Shown one piece after another: positions 22,749 to 31,675 of a stretch of 35,542 nucleotides of DNA. The stretch is from the NCBI GenBank assembly GCA_034717215.1, contig JAYELD010000089.1, positions 1 to 35,542 of the forward strand, given 5' to 3'. The stretch's first letter is position 1. Every line of letters begins with the position of its first letter. Source of the DNA: Caldisericota bacterium. GTDB lineage: Bacteria > Caldisericota > Caldisericia > Caldisericales > Caldisericaceae. Made by a program: the position numbers and the translations under genes. The notes beneath the pieces are model-generated. The model ran no database searches and was not told where the DNA came from. It worked only from the letters and a program-made list of their open reading frames with translations.

Positions 22749-25100
22749 ATGAGAAGAAAGATAATTAGTATCTACAAAATAAGGTTTGCCATTGTAGTAC
22801 TTATTGTGGGTATGATGTTGATTAGTGGGTGTAGCAAGCAGCCAGCGTCCGATCAAGAGCCATCTGCGCTGAAGACGGAGCCTATTGATTTGTCTAATAT
22901 ACAAACAGAAAAATTAAGTTTTGCGAAACACTACTTTTTGGAGCCCCTTGATATAGTAGTGCAAGTTCCTCAGTACAATTTACCGCTTGAGACAAACAGA
23001 ATTTCAAACTTTAATAGCTTTTTATCAGAGATTGCATTAAGCAACGAAGCGCTTACAAAATTGCAAGCGAATGGTTTTGTTGTTATTGACAATCCATTTA
23101 ACCCAGGCGAAGAAGACATTATAGAGCCATATAAGAACTTAAAAGAGATAGAAATGCCTATTTTTATTACATCTGATTCTTTGCTACATCTTTACCATAT
23201 TCAGTTTGATGAAACTTTAAGACAGATAGAAGAACGAGAATTTTACGGCGATATATGGAATATCAGCAAAATTTTACTGGAAGATTCGATTGAGAAATAT
23301 AAGAACTCTACAGGAGATCTGAAGGAAGCATCGAGGAGAAGCATTGCGTATTTTGCAGTTGGTCTTGAGCTTTTAAGGCCAAAGGTAGACCAGATTAAAA
23401 AAGATAAGGAGGGTATGCAAGATGACGCATTTTTTACTCCTGAAGAAGGAAAAGAATATACTTTTACAGTTCCTGATTTCGTAAAAGGAGATGTTGAGAA
23501 GGAATTAAAATTAATAGCAAAGCACGAAGGATTCTATGAATCTCCGATTTTTGTTTACAATGAAGATTATTCGCAGTACGTGCCAAGAGGGCATTACACG
23601 CGATCAGAAAAATTGAAGAATTATTTTAAGGCATTTATGTGGTATGGAAGGATAAGTATGATACTTAAAGGAAGTCCGGATATACCTCCCGGGGAAACGG
23701 ATCAGAATGACAAAAAAGGTTTTATCTCTGCTTATGATGCTAAAATTCAAACAATGCAGGCCTGTCTTATTGCATCAATGTTTGCTGAAAATAAAGAGGT
23801 AAAAGATAAATGGGATAGGATTTATTCGGTAACAGCCTTTTATGTTGGGTTGTCGGATGATCTGGGTCCTTATGAGTATCTTGAGGCAATGAACGATGTG
23901 TTTGGCGATAAATTTGATCCAAATGAACTAAATGATGAAAATATCATGGAACTTAAAACGAAACTGGCAGAGTATAGGACTCCTGAAATTTATGGCGGAA
24001 CCGGGATGCAATATGTGAGTGCTGCTGGTGGTCCTGATGAAGTTCTGGCGAATACCCAGGGTTTCAGATTAATGGGTCAAAGATTTATCCCGGATTCTTA
24101 TATGTTTCAGAACCTTGTTTTTGGATATGTCACTAAGTATCTTGGCAATGAAGAACCTTTTACAATGGTTTTTATTGATGGTGTTGGCCCTGCCAGAGGA
24201 TTTCCAAAAGGGCTGGATGTGATGTCCTTACTTGGGTCAAAGAGGGCGATGGAAATTTTACAAGAAGGCGACGATACAAATTATGAAGGTTATGCAGAAC
24301 AGTACACAAAACTGAAAGAGGAATTTGATGGTTTTACTGCAGAGGAGTGGAATAAAAATCTTTATTGGTCCTGGCTTTATGCACTAAAACCTCTATTGCA
24401 GGAGTACGGGAATGGTTATCCGACGTTTATGCAGACAAAAGCATGGCAGGATAAAGAGCTATCTACCTGCCTCTCTTCGTGGGCAGAGTTGCGGCATGAT
24501 ACTATTCTTTATGCAAAGCAGAGCTATACTATGTTTGAAAAGTCTATTGCCCCTCTCCCACCTGAGAAGCCCGTTATTGGCTATGTTGAGCCGGTGCCGG
24601 AATTCTATAACAGGCTATTAACTTTAACAAGGATGACGAATAAAGGTTTAAGTGACATGAACGTTCTGGACAGTTCTGCGAAATACCGCCTGGAAAACCT
24701 GGAGAAGATACTTGAAAGGTTAAGAATTATATCTGCGAAGGAATTAGAGAACAAAAAATTAACCGAAGAAGATTACGAGTTTATCAAAAATTTTGACGAG
24801 GAATTAAACGGAGTTATACAGGATGTTGATGATAAAGCCAAGAAAACAACTATTGTTGCAGATGTCCATACAGATGGTAACACAGGACAGGTTCTGGAAG
24901 AAGGGAGTGGTTACGTTAAGCTAATTATTGTTGCATACAAAGTTCCCGATGGTAGGATTCTTGTTGGTGCAGGGCCGATAATGAGCTATTATGAATTTAA
25001 GCATCCAATGGAAAATAGATTGACAGATGAAGAGTGGAGGGAGATGTTAAATTCTAATCCTCCAGAAAATCCGGGATGGATTTCTAATTTTTCAGATTAA
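22749..25100 (+). CDS. DUF3160-type lipoprotein
   Basis: The 783-residue product has a signal peptide with lipobox LISGC (Cys28), so it is probably a lipid-anchored extracellular or periplasmic protein. The mature part is acidic and helical, with long conserved-looking stretches such as FITSDSLLHLYHIQFDETLR, SAAGGPDEVLANTQGFRLMGQRF and DVMSLLGSKRAMEIL, matching DUF3160 proteins as I recall them. No enzymatic function is established. The start is set by AAGGAGG 9 nt upstream; an earlier in-frame TTG at 22692 lacks a binding site. It stands alone between intergenic gaps of about 120 and 270 nt. Confidence 0.85.
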   Translation: MRRKIISIYKIRFAIVVLIVGMMLISGCSKQPASDQEPSALKTEPIDLSNIQTEKLSFAKHYFLEPLDIVVQVPQYNLPLETNRISNFNSFLSEIALSNEALTKLQANGFVVIDNPFNPGEEDIIEPYKNLKEIEMPIFITSDSLLHLYHIQFDETLRQIEEREFYGDIWNISKILLEDSIEKYKNSTGDLKEASRRSIAYFAVGLELLRPKVDQIKKDKEGMQDDAFFTPEEGKEYTFTVPDFVKGDVEKELKLIAKHEGFYESPIFVYNEDYSQYVPRGHYTRSEKLKNYFKAFMWYGRISMILKGSPDIPPGETDQNDKKGFISAYDAKIQTMQACLIASMFAENKEVKDKWDRIYSVTAFYVGLSDDLGPYEYLEAMNDVFGDKFDPNELNDENIMELKTKLAEYRTPEIYGGTGMQYVSAAGGPDEVLANTQGFRLMGQRFIPDSYMFQNLVFGYVTKYLGNEEPFTMVFIDGVGPARGFPKGLDVMSLLGSKRAMEILQEGDDTNYEGYAEQYTKLKEEFDGFTAEEWNKNLYWSWLYALKPLLQEYGNGYPTFMQTKAWQDKELSTCLSSWAELRHDTILYAKQSYTMFEKSIAPLPPEKPVIGYVEPVPEFYNRLLTLTRMTNKGLSDMNVLDSSAKYRLENLEKILERLRIISAKELENKKLTEEDYEFIKNFDEELNGVIQDVDDKAKKTTIVADVHTDGNTGQVLEEGSGYVKLIIVAYKVPDGRILVGAGPIMSYYEFKHPMENRLTDEEWREMLNSNPPENPGWISNFSD

Positions 25101-25131
25101 CAGCAAATTAACTAATAAAGCATGTTTATCG

Positions 25132-25166
25132 AGTGTCACACTGGTGCCTGGCACCAGTGTGACACT
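25132..25166 (+). repeat. 35-nt near-perfect palindrome (REP-like)
   Basis: Two 17-bp arms, AGTGTCACACTGGTGCC and its exact reverse complement, are separated by one T. The arms are GC-rich compared with the surroundings and no T-tract follows, so it is not a standard terminator. The GGTGCC-T-GGCACC core resembles REP-type elements mobilised by RAYT transposases. Only one copy is in the window. Confidence 0.75.
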
Positions 25167-25193
25167 TTAGAAACCGGTTTTTATATAAGTTTG

Positions 25194-25222
25194 TTGACAC
25201 TAAAAAAAATAGCTTGTATGAT
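25194..25222 (+). promoter_or_regulatory. Strong promoter upstream of the GNAT gene
   Basis: TTGACA (25194-25199), a 17-nt spacer and TATGAT (25217-25222) predict a start near 25229 and a leader of about 140 nt before the GNAT gene. The leader begins with a hairpin-prone TTGCAAAA/TTTTGCAA pair (about 25229-25257). Confidence 0.75.
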
Positions 25223-25368
25223 AAAACATTGCAAAACAAAACCGAAAATTTTTGCAAGAGCGAATGAAACTGCAAGTGCACAGGATATGCTCAAATATAT
25301 CGTTACATTGAGATGATGTTTTATTAGACTTTTAAGACAGATATATGTTGTGCATATGGGGGTAATAA

Positions 25369-26256
25369 ATGTATGTTCAACGATATTATGATGTAAGAGA
25401 ATTTATTCAAAATGTTGAAACTTTTCTTGAAAGAAATGAAGTAGCCAACAACTTGCTATTAGGAATTCTCTTTAGGCTTAGAAAAGAGTTAAAATTGACT
25501 GAGCAAAAATCTGAGCCATTCTTTGCCTTGGTTAAACACAGGCAAGATATTATATTTGTAATGTTAATGACTCCACCTCACAATATGATTATTTACGGGG
25601 AAGGGAATAATTTGGATGCAGCAATAGATCAGTCTATTTTATTTTTGCAAAAAGAAGAAATTTTGGTTCCAGGGGTTATCGGTCCACGCGAGATGGCAAC
25701 AAAATTTGCATTTTCATGGGCTCAAGCAACAGGCCATATGTCGATTATCAAAATGGAGCAGATGATATACAGACTGGATGAAGTTAATGAAATTGAGCTG
25801 AGTTCCGGGAGGTTAATTCTTGCGACGCAAAAAGATATTGACCTTGTGGGAAACTGGATATTCGAATTCTCCAAGGTTACCTCGGAAACAGTGAGTCTTG
25901 CTGAAGCACGAAGAAAAGCAGAATTTGCCATTAAAGAATCTTATGTATTTTTATGGGAAGACAAAATTCCCGTATCTATGGCTTTGAAAGCCAGGCCTAC
26001 AAAAAACGGAATTACCGTAAGCACTGTTTATACACCTCTGCAGTTTCAAAATAAAGGATATGCCACATCCTGTGTTGTTTCATTGAGCAAGTTATTGCTC
26101 AGCGAGGGTTACAAATTCTGCAGCCTTTATACGGATCTTTCAAATCCTATATCTAACAGCATTTACAGAAAAATAGGATATTATCCAATAGAATCTTCGA
26201 TTGTTTATAGCTTTCAAGTTTCACATACTCAAAATAAGTTCTATGACATACAATAA
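25369..26256 (+). CDS. GNAT-family N-acetyltransferase
   Basis: The 295-residue product has a C-terminal GNAT domain (about 150-280) with the acetyl-CoA loop FQNKGYATSCV (R/Q-x-x-G-x-A type), preceded by the strand GITVSTVYTP and followed by LYTDLSNPISNSIYRKIGYYP. The N-terminal 140 residues are a separate domain (FLERNEVANNLLLGIL) resembling the first half of two-domain GNAT proteins. The acceptor substrate is unknown. GGGGGT lies 6 nt before ATG. Confidence 0.88.
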   Translation: MYVQRYYDVREFIQNVETFLERNEVANNLLLGILFRLRKELKLTEQKSEPFFALVKHRQDIIFVMLMTPPHNMIIYGEGNNLDAAIDQSILFLQKEEILVPGVIGPREMATKFAFSWAQATGHMSIIKMEQMIYRLDEVNEIELSSGRLILATQKDIDLVGNWIFEFSKVTSETVSLAEARRKAEFAIKESYVFLWEDKIPVSMALKARPTKNGITVSTVYTPLQFQNKGYATSCVVSLSKLLLSEGYKFCSLYTDLSNPISNSIYRKIGYYPIESSIVYSFQVSHTQNKFYDIQ

Positions 26257-26380
26257 AGCATACTTGGTTGTGCTCAACATTTTTGTTCAACAACTTTGAA
26301 TATTGAATATATAATACAGTAGAGCGTTCTTTCCAAAATGATTACTTTGTGTACCTGGTGTAACTTAATTATTTTCTATT

Positions 26381-26407
26381 TTGACAAAGTGAATATAGTG
26401 CTATCAT
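26381..26407 (+). promoter_or_regulatory. Candidate promoter of the DUF3795 gene
   Basis: TTGACA (26381-26386) and TATCAT (26402-26407) are separated by only 15 nt, shorter than usual. The -35 box is perfect and the position fits the gene at 26442. Confidence 0.45.
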
Positions 26408-26441
26408 TAAAAAGTATAAAAAATCTTTGAAGGGAGGAGTC

Positions 26442-26795
26442 ATGGCTAAAATAATTGGTTATTGCGGGATTATTTGTAGTGAATGTCCGGCATTTGAGGC
26501 AACTCAGGCAGATAACGACAATAAAAGAGTTGAAGTTGCCAAACGGTGGTCTGAGGAATTTAAGGCAGAGATCAAACCCGAATACATTAACTGCGATGGG
26601 TGTATGTCGGAAAGTGGGCGACATTTTAACTATTGCATGGAGTGTGAAATTCGGAAATGCTGCAAGGAGCGGCAGCTTGTCAATTGTGCTTATTGCAATG
26701 AATATCCTTGTGAAACGCTAAGTGAATTTTTTGAATCGGCACCTGATGCAAAGGTGACACTTGATAACATTAAGGATGACATTAATACTATTTAG
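26442..26795 (+). CDS. DUF3795 cysteine-rich protein
   Basis: The 117-residue product carries the DUF3795 cysteine pattern: YCGIICSECPAF near the N-terminus, INCDGC, YCMECEIRKCC and CAYCNEYPC, about 13 cysteines in all. Such proteins are probably zinc or Fe-S binders in anaerobes; no activity is established. ATG 26442 follows GGGAGG by 5 nt; an in-frame TTG at 26427 lies before that site. Its neighbour, an Fe-S aldo/keto reductase, has its own promoter. Confidence 0.9.
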   Translation: MAKIIGYCGIICSECPAFEATQADNDNKRVEVAKRWSEEFKAEIKPEYINCDGCMSESGRHFNYCMECEIRKCCKERQLVNCAYCNEYPCETLSEFFESAPDAKVTLDNIKDDINTI

Positions 26796-26798
26796 TAT

Positions 26799-26827
26799 TT
26801 GGCGATAATATGGTTAACTGTTATAAT
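26799..26827 (+). promoter_or_regulatory. Promoter of the aldo/keto reductase gene
   Basis: TTGGCG (26799-26804), a 17-nt spacer and TATAAT (26822-26827) predict a start near 26834, giving a 75-nt leader. Confidence 0.6.
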
Positions 26828-26908
26828 TCTAAGAAAACCGGTTATTAACAAAACAGCTTTTAGAAGAGGTGACCGGAAAAAAATAAATTTTTAAGAAGGT
26901 AGGGAAAA

Positions 26909-28042
26909 ATGCAATATCGTAGACTTGGCAGATGTGGCGTAAAGGTGTCAGTTCTTGGTTTTGGGTGTATGCGTTTTCCAACGGTAGGGGGTGACAACGC
27001 GCAAATAGATGAACCTCAGGCCACTGAGATGTTGAGATATGCTATAGATAATGGAGTTAATTATATCGATACAGCATATCTTTATCATGGAGGGAAAAGC
27101 GAAAGTTTTGTAGGTAGAGCACTACAAAACGGATATAGAGAGAGAGCATATTTGGCAACAAAAATGCCTGTGTGGCTTGTAGAAAAGTATGAAGATTTTG
27201 ATCGCTTTTTCAATGAACAACTTGAGAGGCTTCAAACGGATCATATTGATTTTTACTTAATGCACGCTCTTAATAAAGAGCGGTGGGAAAAGATTGTTAA
27301 TTTAGATGTTATTAAGTGGATTGAGGTAGAAAAAGCAAAAGGGAGAATTAGGCATATTGGCTTTTCTTTTCATGATTCTTTTGATTCTTTTGTAAAAATC
27401 ATAGATGATTATGATAGGTGGGAGTTTTGCCAGGTGCAGTATAATTATATGAACGAGGAATTTCAGGCTGGCAATAGAGGATTAAAGTATGCATTTTCAA
27501 AAGGAGTAGGGGTAATTGTTATGGAACCTGTTCTTGGAGGTGACCTTGAAAATCCTCCTGAAATAATTAATAGCATCTGGAATGAGGCAAGAACCAAAAG
27601 AACTCCAACAGAATGGGCACTTCAATGGGTGTGGAATAAACCTGAAGTTTCTATCGTGCTTAGCGGTATGAAAAGTGTACAGCAGGTGATAGAAAATCTT
27701 GAAAGTGCTGACTTAGCACGGGTTGATAAATTTACGCAAGAGGAATTGGATATAATTGCACGTGTACGGGATAAATATCGGGAAATACAGCCGATTCTGT
27801 GCTCTGACTGTGGATACTGTATGCCATGCCCTTATGGAGTAGATATCCCTCACAATTTTATACTTTATAATATAGGGAAGATGTATAATAAGATGCCGCG
27901 TATTAAACAATGGTTTGCCTTAATGAAAGAGAACGGGAGCAGTGCTGTATCGTGTATTCAGTGCGGGCAGTGCGAAGAAAAATGCCCTCAAGATATAAAA
28001 ATTATGGAGTGGTTGGCTACCATAGCCAAAGAGCTTAAGTAA
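26909..28042 (+). CDS. Aldo/keto reductase with C-terminal 4Fe-4S ferredoxin domain
   Basis: The 377-residue product has an N-terminal aldo/keto reductase barrel (1-285) with the usual catalytic set D54, Y59, K85 and H119, and the strand RHIGFSFHDS. A C-terminal region (about 300-377) carries two cysteine clusters, CSDCGYCMPCP and CIQCGQCEEKCP, each able to hold a 4Fe-4S cluster. This fusion is common in anaerobes and suggests electron exchange with ferredoxin-like partners. AAGGTAGGG precedes ATG. It ends 6 nt from the convergent patB-like gene. Confidence 0.95.
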   Translation: MQYRRLGRCGVKVSVLGFGCMRFPTVGGDNAQIDEPQATEMLRYAIDNGVNYIDTAYLYHGGKSESFVGRALQNGYRERAYLATKMPVWLVEKYEDFDRFFNEQLERLQTDHIDFYLMHALNKERWEKIVNLDVIKWIEVEKAKGRIRHIGFSFHDSFDSFVKIIDDYDRWEFCQVQYNYMNEEFQAGNRGLKYAFSKGVGVIVMEPVLGGDLENPPEIINSIWNEARTKRTPTEWALQWVWNKPEVSIVLSGMKSVQQVIENLESADLARVDKFTQEELDIIARVRDKYREIQPILCSDCGYCMPCPYGVDIPHNFILYNIGKMYNKMPRIKQWFALMKENGSSAVSCIQCGQCEEKCPQDIKIMEWLATIAKELK

Positions 28043-28048
28043 ATGAAT

Positions 28049-29245
28049 CTATAAGTTATTTATAGCTTTTTCTATTCTTTTTAGCCCTTCTTTTAATATA
28101 CTTCTGGGACAGGCAATATTAATTCTTTCAAATCCTGATCCGCTTGGGCCAAATAGGTACCCATCGTCAAGTCCAACTTTAGCTTTTTGTCTTAAGAATG
28201 CGCTGAGTTTCTCATTGTTCATACCTAATTTTCGAAAATCCAACCATACAAGGTATGTTCCTTCAGGTTTTGCTACTTTAACCTGTGGAATTTTTTCTTC
28301 GAAATATTTCATAAGAAATTCCAGGTTCCCCCTTAAGTAATCAAGCAATTGAGAAAGCCACTCGTCGCCATTCCGATATGCCGCTTCAAGTGCTACCAGA
28401 CCTAAAGCATTTGGGTCTAATGTGATTCCTTCTTTTGCGATGTTGAATTTATTGCGCAGATCCTCATTTGGTATGATGATTGATGATGCTTCAAGTCCTG
28501 CTAAATTAAATGTTTTACTGGGAGCCATGCAGGTAATAGAATGTTGCTCAAACTCTTTTGAAATTGTTGCAAACGGTGTATGAGTTGAATTTGTAAGCAG
28601 TAGCTCGCAATGTATTTCATCAGAGATTACAATGGCGTCGTGTTTTAAGACAATTTCTCCTGCTTTTTTTAACTCTTTTTTGCTCCACACCCTGCCGACA
28701 GGGTTATGAGGATTGCAGAGTATCATCATTCTTGCACGGGGTGGCGAAGGTATCATTTCGGGACGAGGTGCAAACTTTTTTTCAAGATCTTCAAAGTTCA
28801 TTTCATAATGAGTGTTGACTAATTTTAATTGATTGTTTGAAACATTGCATCCGTTATCTTTTATTGCGTCCCAAAAAGGGTAGTAAACAGGGCCTTGAAG
28901 TATTACATCATCTCCTGGGTGTGTAAAGGCCTTGATTGCGCTGTATATTGCGGGGATAACACCTGGAGTAAATACGATCCACTCTGGTTCTATCTTCCAA
29001 TTGTATTTTTGCTCTACACGATCGACAACTGCTTTTATGAGTGAATCCCAGGGCATTGTGTAACCAAAAATTCCGTGATCAATTCTTTTTTTTAATGCAT
29101 CAATAATTGGTTTTGCAATAGGAAAATCCATGTCTGCAACCCACATAGGAAGGACAGCATCACTTCCAAATATAAGTTCTGTGGTGTCCCATTTCCAGGA
29201 ACCGGTATTTTTTCTATCAATGATTTTGTCAAAATTGTATTTCAT
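28049..29245 (-). CDS. PatB/MalY-type PLP aminotransferase (C-S lyase)
   Basis: This is a fold-type I PLP enzyme of the MalY/PatB group, which cleaves cystathionine-like C-S bonds. The 398-residue product has the group's N-terminal NTGSWKWD and LPMWVADMDFP segments, ILCNPHNPVGRVW, DEIHCEL, and the PLP lysine in APSKTFNLAGLE. The ATG at 29245 is preferred to ATG 29257 because ATGGAGGGC lies between them and serves as its ribosome binding site. A minus-strand promoter lies upstream. Metabolic context is not obvious. Confidence 0.93.
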   Translation of the reverse strand: MKYNFDKIIDRKNTGSWKWDTTELIFGSDAVLPMWVADMDFPIAKPIIDALKKRIDHGIFGYTMPWDSLIKAVVDRVEQKYNWKIEPEWIVFTPGVIPAIYSAIKAFTHPGDDVILQGPVYYPFWDAIKDNGCNVSNNQLKLVNTHYEMNFEDLEKKFAPRPEMIPSPPRARMMILCNPHNPVGRVWSKKELKKAGEIVLKHDAIVISDEIHCELLLTNSTHTPFATISKEFEQHSITCMAPSKTFNLAGLEASSIIIPNEDLRNKFNIAKEGITLDPNALGLVALEAAYRNGDEWLSQLLDYLRGNLEFLMKYFEEKIPQVKVAKPEGTYLVWLDFRKLGMNNEKLSAFLRQKAKVGLDDGYLFGPSGSGFERINIACPRSILKEGLKRIEKAINNL

Positions 29246-29293
29246 TTTGCCCTCCATACTTTTAGCAGATTGAGATTTTTTGTTATATTAATC

Positions 29294-29321
29294 ATTTTAG
29301 CATTATAGATAACTTTTTCAA
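29294..29321 (-). promoter_or_regulatory. Promoter of the PatB-type gene (minus strand)
   Basis: On the minus strand TTGAAA (29316-29321), a 16-nt spacer and TAAAAT (29294-29299) predict a start near 29287. Confidence 0.55.
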
Positions 29322-29359
29322 TTATCTCTGGGAGTAGTTTTTCTATTGCCGTTTTGTTT

Positions 29360-29365
29360 TATAAT
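29360..29365 (+). promoter_or_regulatory. -10 box of the radical SAM gene
   Basis: TATAAT at 29360-29365 would start transcription near 29372, before the chosen start codon. No good -35 box is visible. It is divergent from the PatB-type gene's promoter. Confidence 0.4.
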
Positions 29366-29422
29366 GAAACACGAGAATATATTATTGGCGGTGAAATGGA
29401 TTCGGGGAGGGGAAAATTCGAT

Positions 29423-30697
29423 ATGCTAATAGAAATTATAACAGGACGAGTTCGTCGGTATTTGCTTGGAGCAGAGCAAGAATTCGTATTCAAACACATA
29501 GACAGTATTGATCTTCCCGGGATAGACAAAATCGATTTGTATATTCATATTCCGTTTTGTAAAAATATGTGTCCTTACTGTCCTTACAATAAAGTAAAAT
29601 ACGATAAAAAATTGGTAAAACCGTATGTAAATGCTATGCTTAACGAAATTGAACAGTATTATAAGCGATTGGGAAAAATTGAAATATCTTCCATATACAT
29701 AGGTGGCGGTACTCCGACAAACCTTATTGATGAGCTGAGAGTAATCTTAAAAAAAATAAAAGAATGCTTTATTTTGACAGGCGATATTGCTATCGAAACT
29801 AATCCGGACGATATAAATGAAGAGGTGATAAATAAATTAAAAAAGTATGGTGTAACTCTTTTGAGTCTCGGGGTGCAGAGTTTTAATGATAAGTGTCTTG
29901 CTTTTCTTGGGAGAAGCTACAGAGAAAACATCTTGCCCCAAGCGGCAACACTTGCTCTCTCATCTCATTTTGAATTAGTTAACTTCGATTTGATGTTTGC
30001 CTTACCAGGACAAAACATTAGTGATGTGATTAATGATCTTAGAAAATCATTTAGTTTAGGTGTAGACCAGGTTACTCTTTATCCTTTATTTACCTTTCCA
30101 TATTCTATTGCAGGGGAATATTTGAAACTAAAAAGAATTAAAATGCCAAATATATTTACGAGAAGGAAGATGTATAGTGCAATACATCAGTTCTGTCTTG
30201 ATAGCGGCTTTCAACGTGTATCTGTCTGGGGTTTTAAAAAAGGCAATGCTCCACGTTATTCTTCTGTTACAAGAGGGTGTTATATTGGTATTGGTGCCGG
30301 AGCTGGTTCGTTTGTTTCAAATGCCTTTTACTTCAATACATTTTCTATTGAAGAATATATAAAAACACTTTCCAGCAGGAAATTGCCAGTAGCATTGAAG
30401 ATGGATGTAGGTAAGAAATTATCCAGATATTATTGGCTGTACTGGCGATTATATGATACGTATATTCCCAAAAAACATTTGAAAGAATTATTTGGTGAAG
30501 GGGACAATAAAGTTTCCCGACTTATATGGGTGTTTAAAGTTTTGGGATTGTGCAGAGAAGAAACAAATCAATTTTCTTTGACAGAGAGAGGGGCTTTTTG
30601 GCTGCATCTTATGCAGAACTATTTTGTTTTAAACTACATTAATAAGGTCTGGTCTGTTGCAATGAGGGAGGCATGGCCTGACAGGATTGAAATATAA
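29423..30697 (+). CDS. HemN/HemW-like radical SAM protein
   Basis: The 424-residue product has the radical SAM triad C46-x3-C50-x2-C53 in YIHIPFCKNMCPYC, then YIGGGTPTNL, the SLGVQSFND segment and FDLMFALPGQ, all typical of the coproporphyrinogen dehydrogenase (HemN)/HemW family. The C-terminal domain (YIGIGAGAGSF and a winged-helix-like end) is present. HemW is a heme chaperone rather than an oxidase, and which role applies here is open. ATG 29423 is chosen because GGGAGGGG lies about 10 nt upstream. ATG 29396 and TTG 29354 are alternatives, but the latter precedes the -10 box. Confidence 0.88.
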   Translation: MLIEIITGRVRRYLLGAEQEFVFKHIDSIDLPGIDKIDLYIHIPFCKNMCPYCPYNKVKYDKKLVKPYVNAMLNEIEQYYKRLGKIEISSIYIGGGTPTNLIDELRVILKKIKECFILTGDIAIETNPDDINEEVINKLKKYGVTLLSLGVQSFNDKCLAFLGRSYRENILPQAATLALSSHFELVNFDLMFALPGQNISDVINDLRKSFSLGVDQVTLYPLFTFPYSIAGEYLKLKRIKMPNIFTRRKMYSAIHQFCLDSGFQRVSVWGFKKGNAPRYSSVTRGCYIGIGAGAGSFVSNAFYFNTFSIEEYIKTLSSRKLPVALKMDVGKKLSRYYWLYWRLYDTYIPKKHLKELFGEGDNKVSRLIWVFKVLGLCREETNQFSLTERGAFWLHLMQNYFVLNYINKVWSVAMREAWPDRIEI

Positions 30698-30739
30698 AAA
30701 GACTCATCCTCCATAATTTTTACAGAATGAGTCTTTTTT
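30696..30739. terminator. Bidirectional intrinsic terminator
   Basis: AAAAAGACTCAT and ATGAGTCTTTTT (30696-30707/30727-30738) form a hairpin with A-run and T-run on either side. It can stop both the radical SAM gene (plus) and the importer operon (minus). Confidence 0.88.
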
Positions 30740-30760
30740 AGGCGTGTAGCAAATAAAAGA

Positions 30761-31675
30761 TTATTCTCTGCTGTATGGTTTTCCAACAGATGCAGGAAAT
30801 TCTATCTGTTTTTTAAATATCATCATGATAATGAGAACCGAAATAAATGGAAGCATAAGAAAGAATTGATAAGGAATGTTGGCGGATATTAATTCTAATT
30901 GGAATGCTATAACTTCAATACCTGCGAATAAAAATCCCCCTAATATTGCTCTCTGTGGTTTCCAGCTTGCAAATATTGCAATTCCTATTGCCATAAATCC
31001 TCTACCTGCCGAAATATCCGGAGAGTATGTACCCGTTATTGCGATTGGAAGGTATGCTCCTGCAACACCTATTAAAGCTGAACCAATAATTGTTGCAAGG
31101 TATCTTCTTCTTTTTACGTTTACTCCAACAACATCAGCTGCTTTTGGATTTTCTCCAATTGCCCTTGTTTCAAGACCAACTTTGGTTTTATAATAAAACC
31201 AATATGCAATAATAACTGCAAAATACATAAAGTAAACGACAACATCCTGATTTAAAATACCTGAAATAATAGGGATTTTAGACAAGAAAGGTATAATTAC
31301 AGTTGGGACATGTGGAGCTTGAGGAGCAGACAATCTTACTCCAACAATAATTTTATACAGTAAGTCAGAAAGCCCGGAACCAAAGATGACAAGAATTATG
31401 CCAAGTATAAATTGATTAACCTTAAATGTTTCGTGAACAAACGCCAGTATAAAGCCAAATGCTGCACCTATAAGGGCTCCTGTAATAAATCCTATTAGCC
31501 AACTGCCTGTAAGATAGGCAGTTACAAATCCAGTAGATGCTGAAGCAAGCAGAATACCTTCAGCAGAAACATTAAAGATTCCTGTCCTTCCTCCAAGTAT
31601 AATTCCAAGGCTTGTCAGTGTATAAACCGTTGCGTAAACAAGAGTGTGCGATATAAAAGAGGTTATAAATGTCAT
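30761..31675 (-). CDS. ABC importer permease (BMP/nucleoside type), second subunit
   Basis: The 304-residue, very hydrophobic product belongs to the BPD_transp_2 family (RbsC/YufQ-like). It has GIILGGRTGIFNVSAEG near the start, the conserved ENPKAADVVGVNVKRRRYLATIIGSALIGVAGAYL cytoplasmic loop, and about 8-9 membrane helices. With the neighbouring permease it forms the channel. Its ATG overlaps the stop of the upstream permease by one base (TAATG), so the two are translationally coupled and made in equal amounts. Confidence 0.95.
   Translation of the reverse strand: MTFITSFISHTLVYATVYTLTSLGIILGGRTGIFNVSAEGILLASASTGFVTAYLTGSWLIGFITGALIGAAFGFILAFVHETFKVNQFILGIILVIFGSGLSDLLYKIIVGVRLSAPQAPHVPTVIIPFLSKIPIISGILNQDVVVYFMYFAVIIAYWFYYKTKVGLETRAIGENPKAADVVGVNVKRRRYLATIIGSALIGVAGAYLPIAITGTYSPDISAGRGFMAIGIAIFASWKPQRAILGGFLFAGIEVIAFQLELISANIPYQFFLMLPFISVLIIMMIFKKQIEFPASVGKPYSRE

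Noticed and set aside
25122-25316. 64-codon open frame across the palindrome and the GNAT promoter
   Set aside because: It has no ribosome binding site, runs through the palindrome and a strong promoter, and resembles nothing known.
28049-28072. Terminator between the aldo/keto reductase and PatB-type genes (CTATAA/TTATAG then CTTTTT)
   Set aside because: The stem is only 6 AT-rich pairs and lies inside the PatB-type coding end; too weak to call.
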